A stretch of DNA of 60,850 bases from JADJPL01 sp964607915 (lineage in GTDB: Bacteria; Bacteroidota; Bacteroidia; Chitinophagales; Saprospiraceae), in the NCBI GenBank assembly GCA_964607915.1, contig CAZSMU010000004.1:1-60850 (forward strand), in the 5' to 3' direction. The position numbers and the translations under genes are program-made. Position 1 is the stretch's first letter. Every line of letters starts with the position of its first letter. The notes beneath the pieces are model-generated. The model did no database searches. It was given only the letters and a program-made list of their open reading frames with translations, and was not told the DNA's origin. Shown one piece after another: positions 60,419-60,850 of this stretch.

Positions 60419-60850
60419 TCACGCTTTTCCCCCTCGCGTTTTGCGCAGCCGTACCCGCCCCAATTGGCGCCCTTCTTCGAGAGGTGCCTCGGAGACCTGT
60501 TGCCAAAAGCCATTGAGATAGACCTCGTCAAAGCTACCGCTGTACTTGAGTTGGTATTTGCGGGGATAGGCCGATAAGGACTTCTCGCCGGGAAGCCCTA
60601 TCTCTTTGGTTTCTTCGAGATAGATGGAGAAATCCTGGTAGAAATAACCGCGCAATTCCATTTCCAGGATTTCGTTACGCCCCAGATGCACATAGGAGCG
60701 GCCGCTCACCCGGCCATCCTCGATGCGAAGAATCATCTCCAGGCGCAGGCGCCGGGAGCTCTCCAGCCCGCCCAATGTCAAGCTACCTTCAAACAAACCC
60801 TGCAGCCGCTCCTGGCTGTAGGTAGCTCCGGTACAAAGCAAGAAAATCAA
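60419..60850 (-). CDS. Exported protein of unknown function, N-terminus cut by window edge
   Basis: 143 residues visible. The start lies at or beyond the window edge. The visible hydrophobic stretch LLCTGATYSQ looks like the end of a signal peptide. The mature part is a beta-rich repeat (LFEGSLTLGGLESSRRLRLEMIL, VSGRSYVHLGRNEILEMELRGYF, YQLKYSGSFDEVYLNGFWQQV) suggestive of a small beta-barrel or lipocalin-like fold. The family is not recognised. Convergent with the NuiA-like gene, whose stop is directly next to its own. Confidence 0.65.
   Translation of the reverse strand: MIFLLCTGATYSQERLQGLFEGSLTLGGLESSRRLRLEMILRIEDGRVSGRSYVHLGRNEILEMELRGYFYQDFSIYLEETKEIGLPGEKSLSAYPRKYQLKYSGSFDEVYLNGFWQQVSEAPLEEGRQLGRVRLRKTRGGKA

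Overview
The window reads as a moderately GC-rich Bacteroidota chromosome (Saprospiria/Cytophagia-like by gene content; the order cannot be fixed from this sequence alone). The evidence is four SusC/SusD pairs, a type IX secretion plug-type protein (DUF5103), a lamin-tail protein, a DUF349 protein, many lipoproteins with a Cys at position 18-26, and promoters of the Bacteroidota type (TAnnTTTG, in one case TTTG-N20-TATATTTG). It is a draft scaffold with three N gaps (23687-23786, 41711-41720, 50387-50486).

Layout. 1-1115: partial tRNA-Thr and a XerC/D recombinase. 1255-27430 (all minus strand): four TonB-dependent nutrient-uptake operons (susC-susD, two with an extra surface lipoprotein). Two exported proteins of one apparent family, two thioredoxin-fold proteins and a cytochrome c/copper monooxygenase gene lie among them. 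No glycoside hydrolase, sigma/anti-sigma pair or hybrid sensor accompanies them. 27813-34136: housekeeping, with pdxJ, then a plus-strand run of CPBP protease, cdsA, psd, WG-repeat protein and a small protein, then lysS on the opposite strand. 34137-34967: an 831-base gene-free AT-rich stretch holding an alternating array of hairpins and a repeated ATAATCcCATGA motif. 34968-40405: DUF349 protein, asd, lamin-tail protein, dgkA, ElaA-like acetyltransferase, pcm. 40524-49755: two RND permeases (the first broken by a gap), adaptor and TolC. 49768-52419: small HTH ORF, a Cys-containing exported peptide, a 6-bladed beta-propeller lipoprotein and a CxxC lipoprotein, together resembling an uncharacterised exported-peptide locus. 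52458-55100: tadA, guaB, 3-methyladenine glycosylase. 55197-60850: DUF5103, TolC, MacA-like adaptor, NuiA-like protein, partial exported protein.

The most striking non-coding signal is a dispersed palindromic repeat family, nine copies or remnants in 60 kb. Its terminal inverted repeat is close to AGACyTGTkGCGmGGG / CCCkCGCmACArGTCT and its core is GGTCAAAAAGGnCCTTTTT. Most copies lie directly behind genes, several within 0-3 bases of a stop codon, so they may act as transcript 3' ends as well as being mobile or REP-like DNA. The second candidate novelty is the exported-peptide / beta-propeller / thioredoxin cassette, one of whose intergenic spaces holds a copy of the repeat that broke the assembly.
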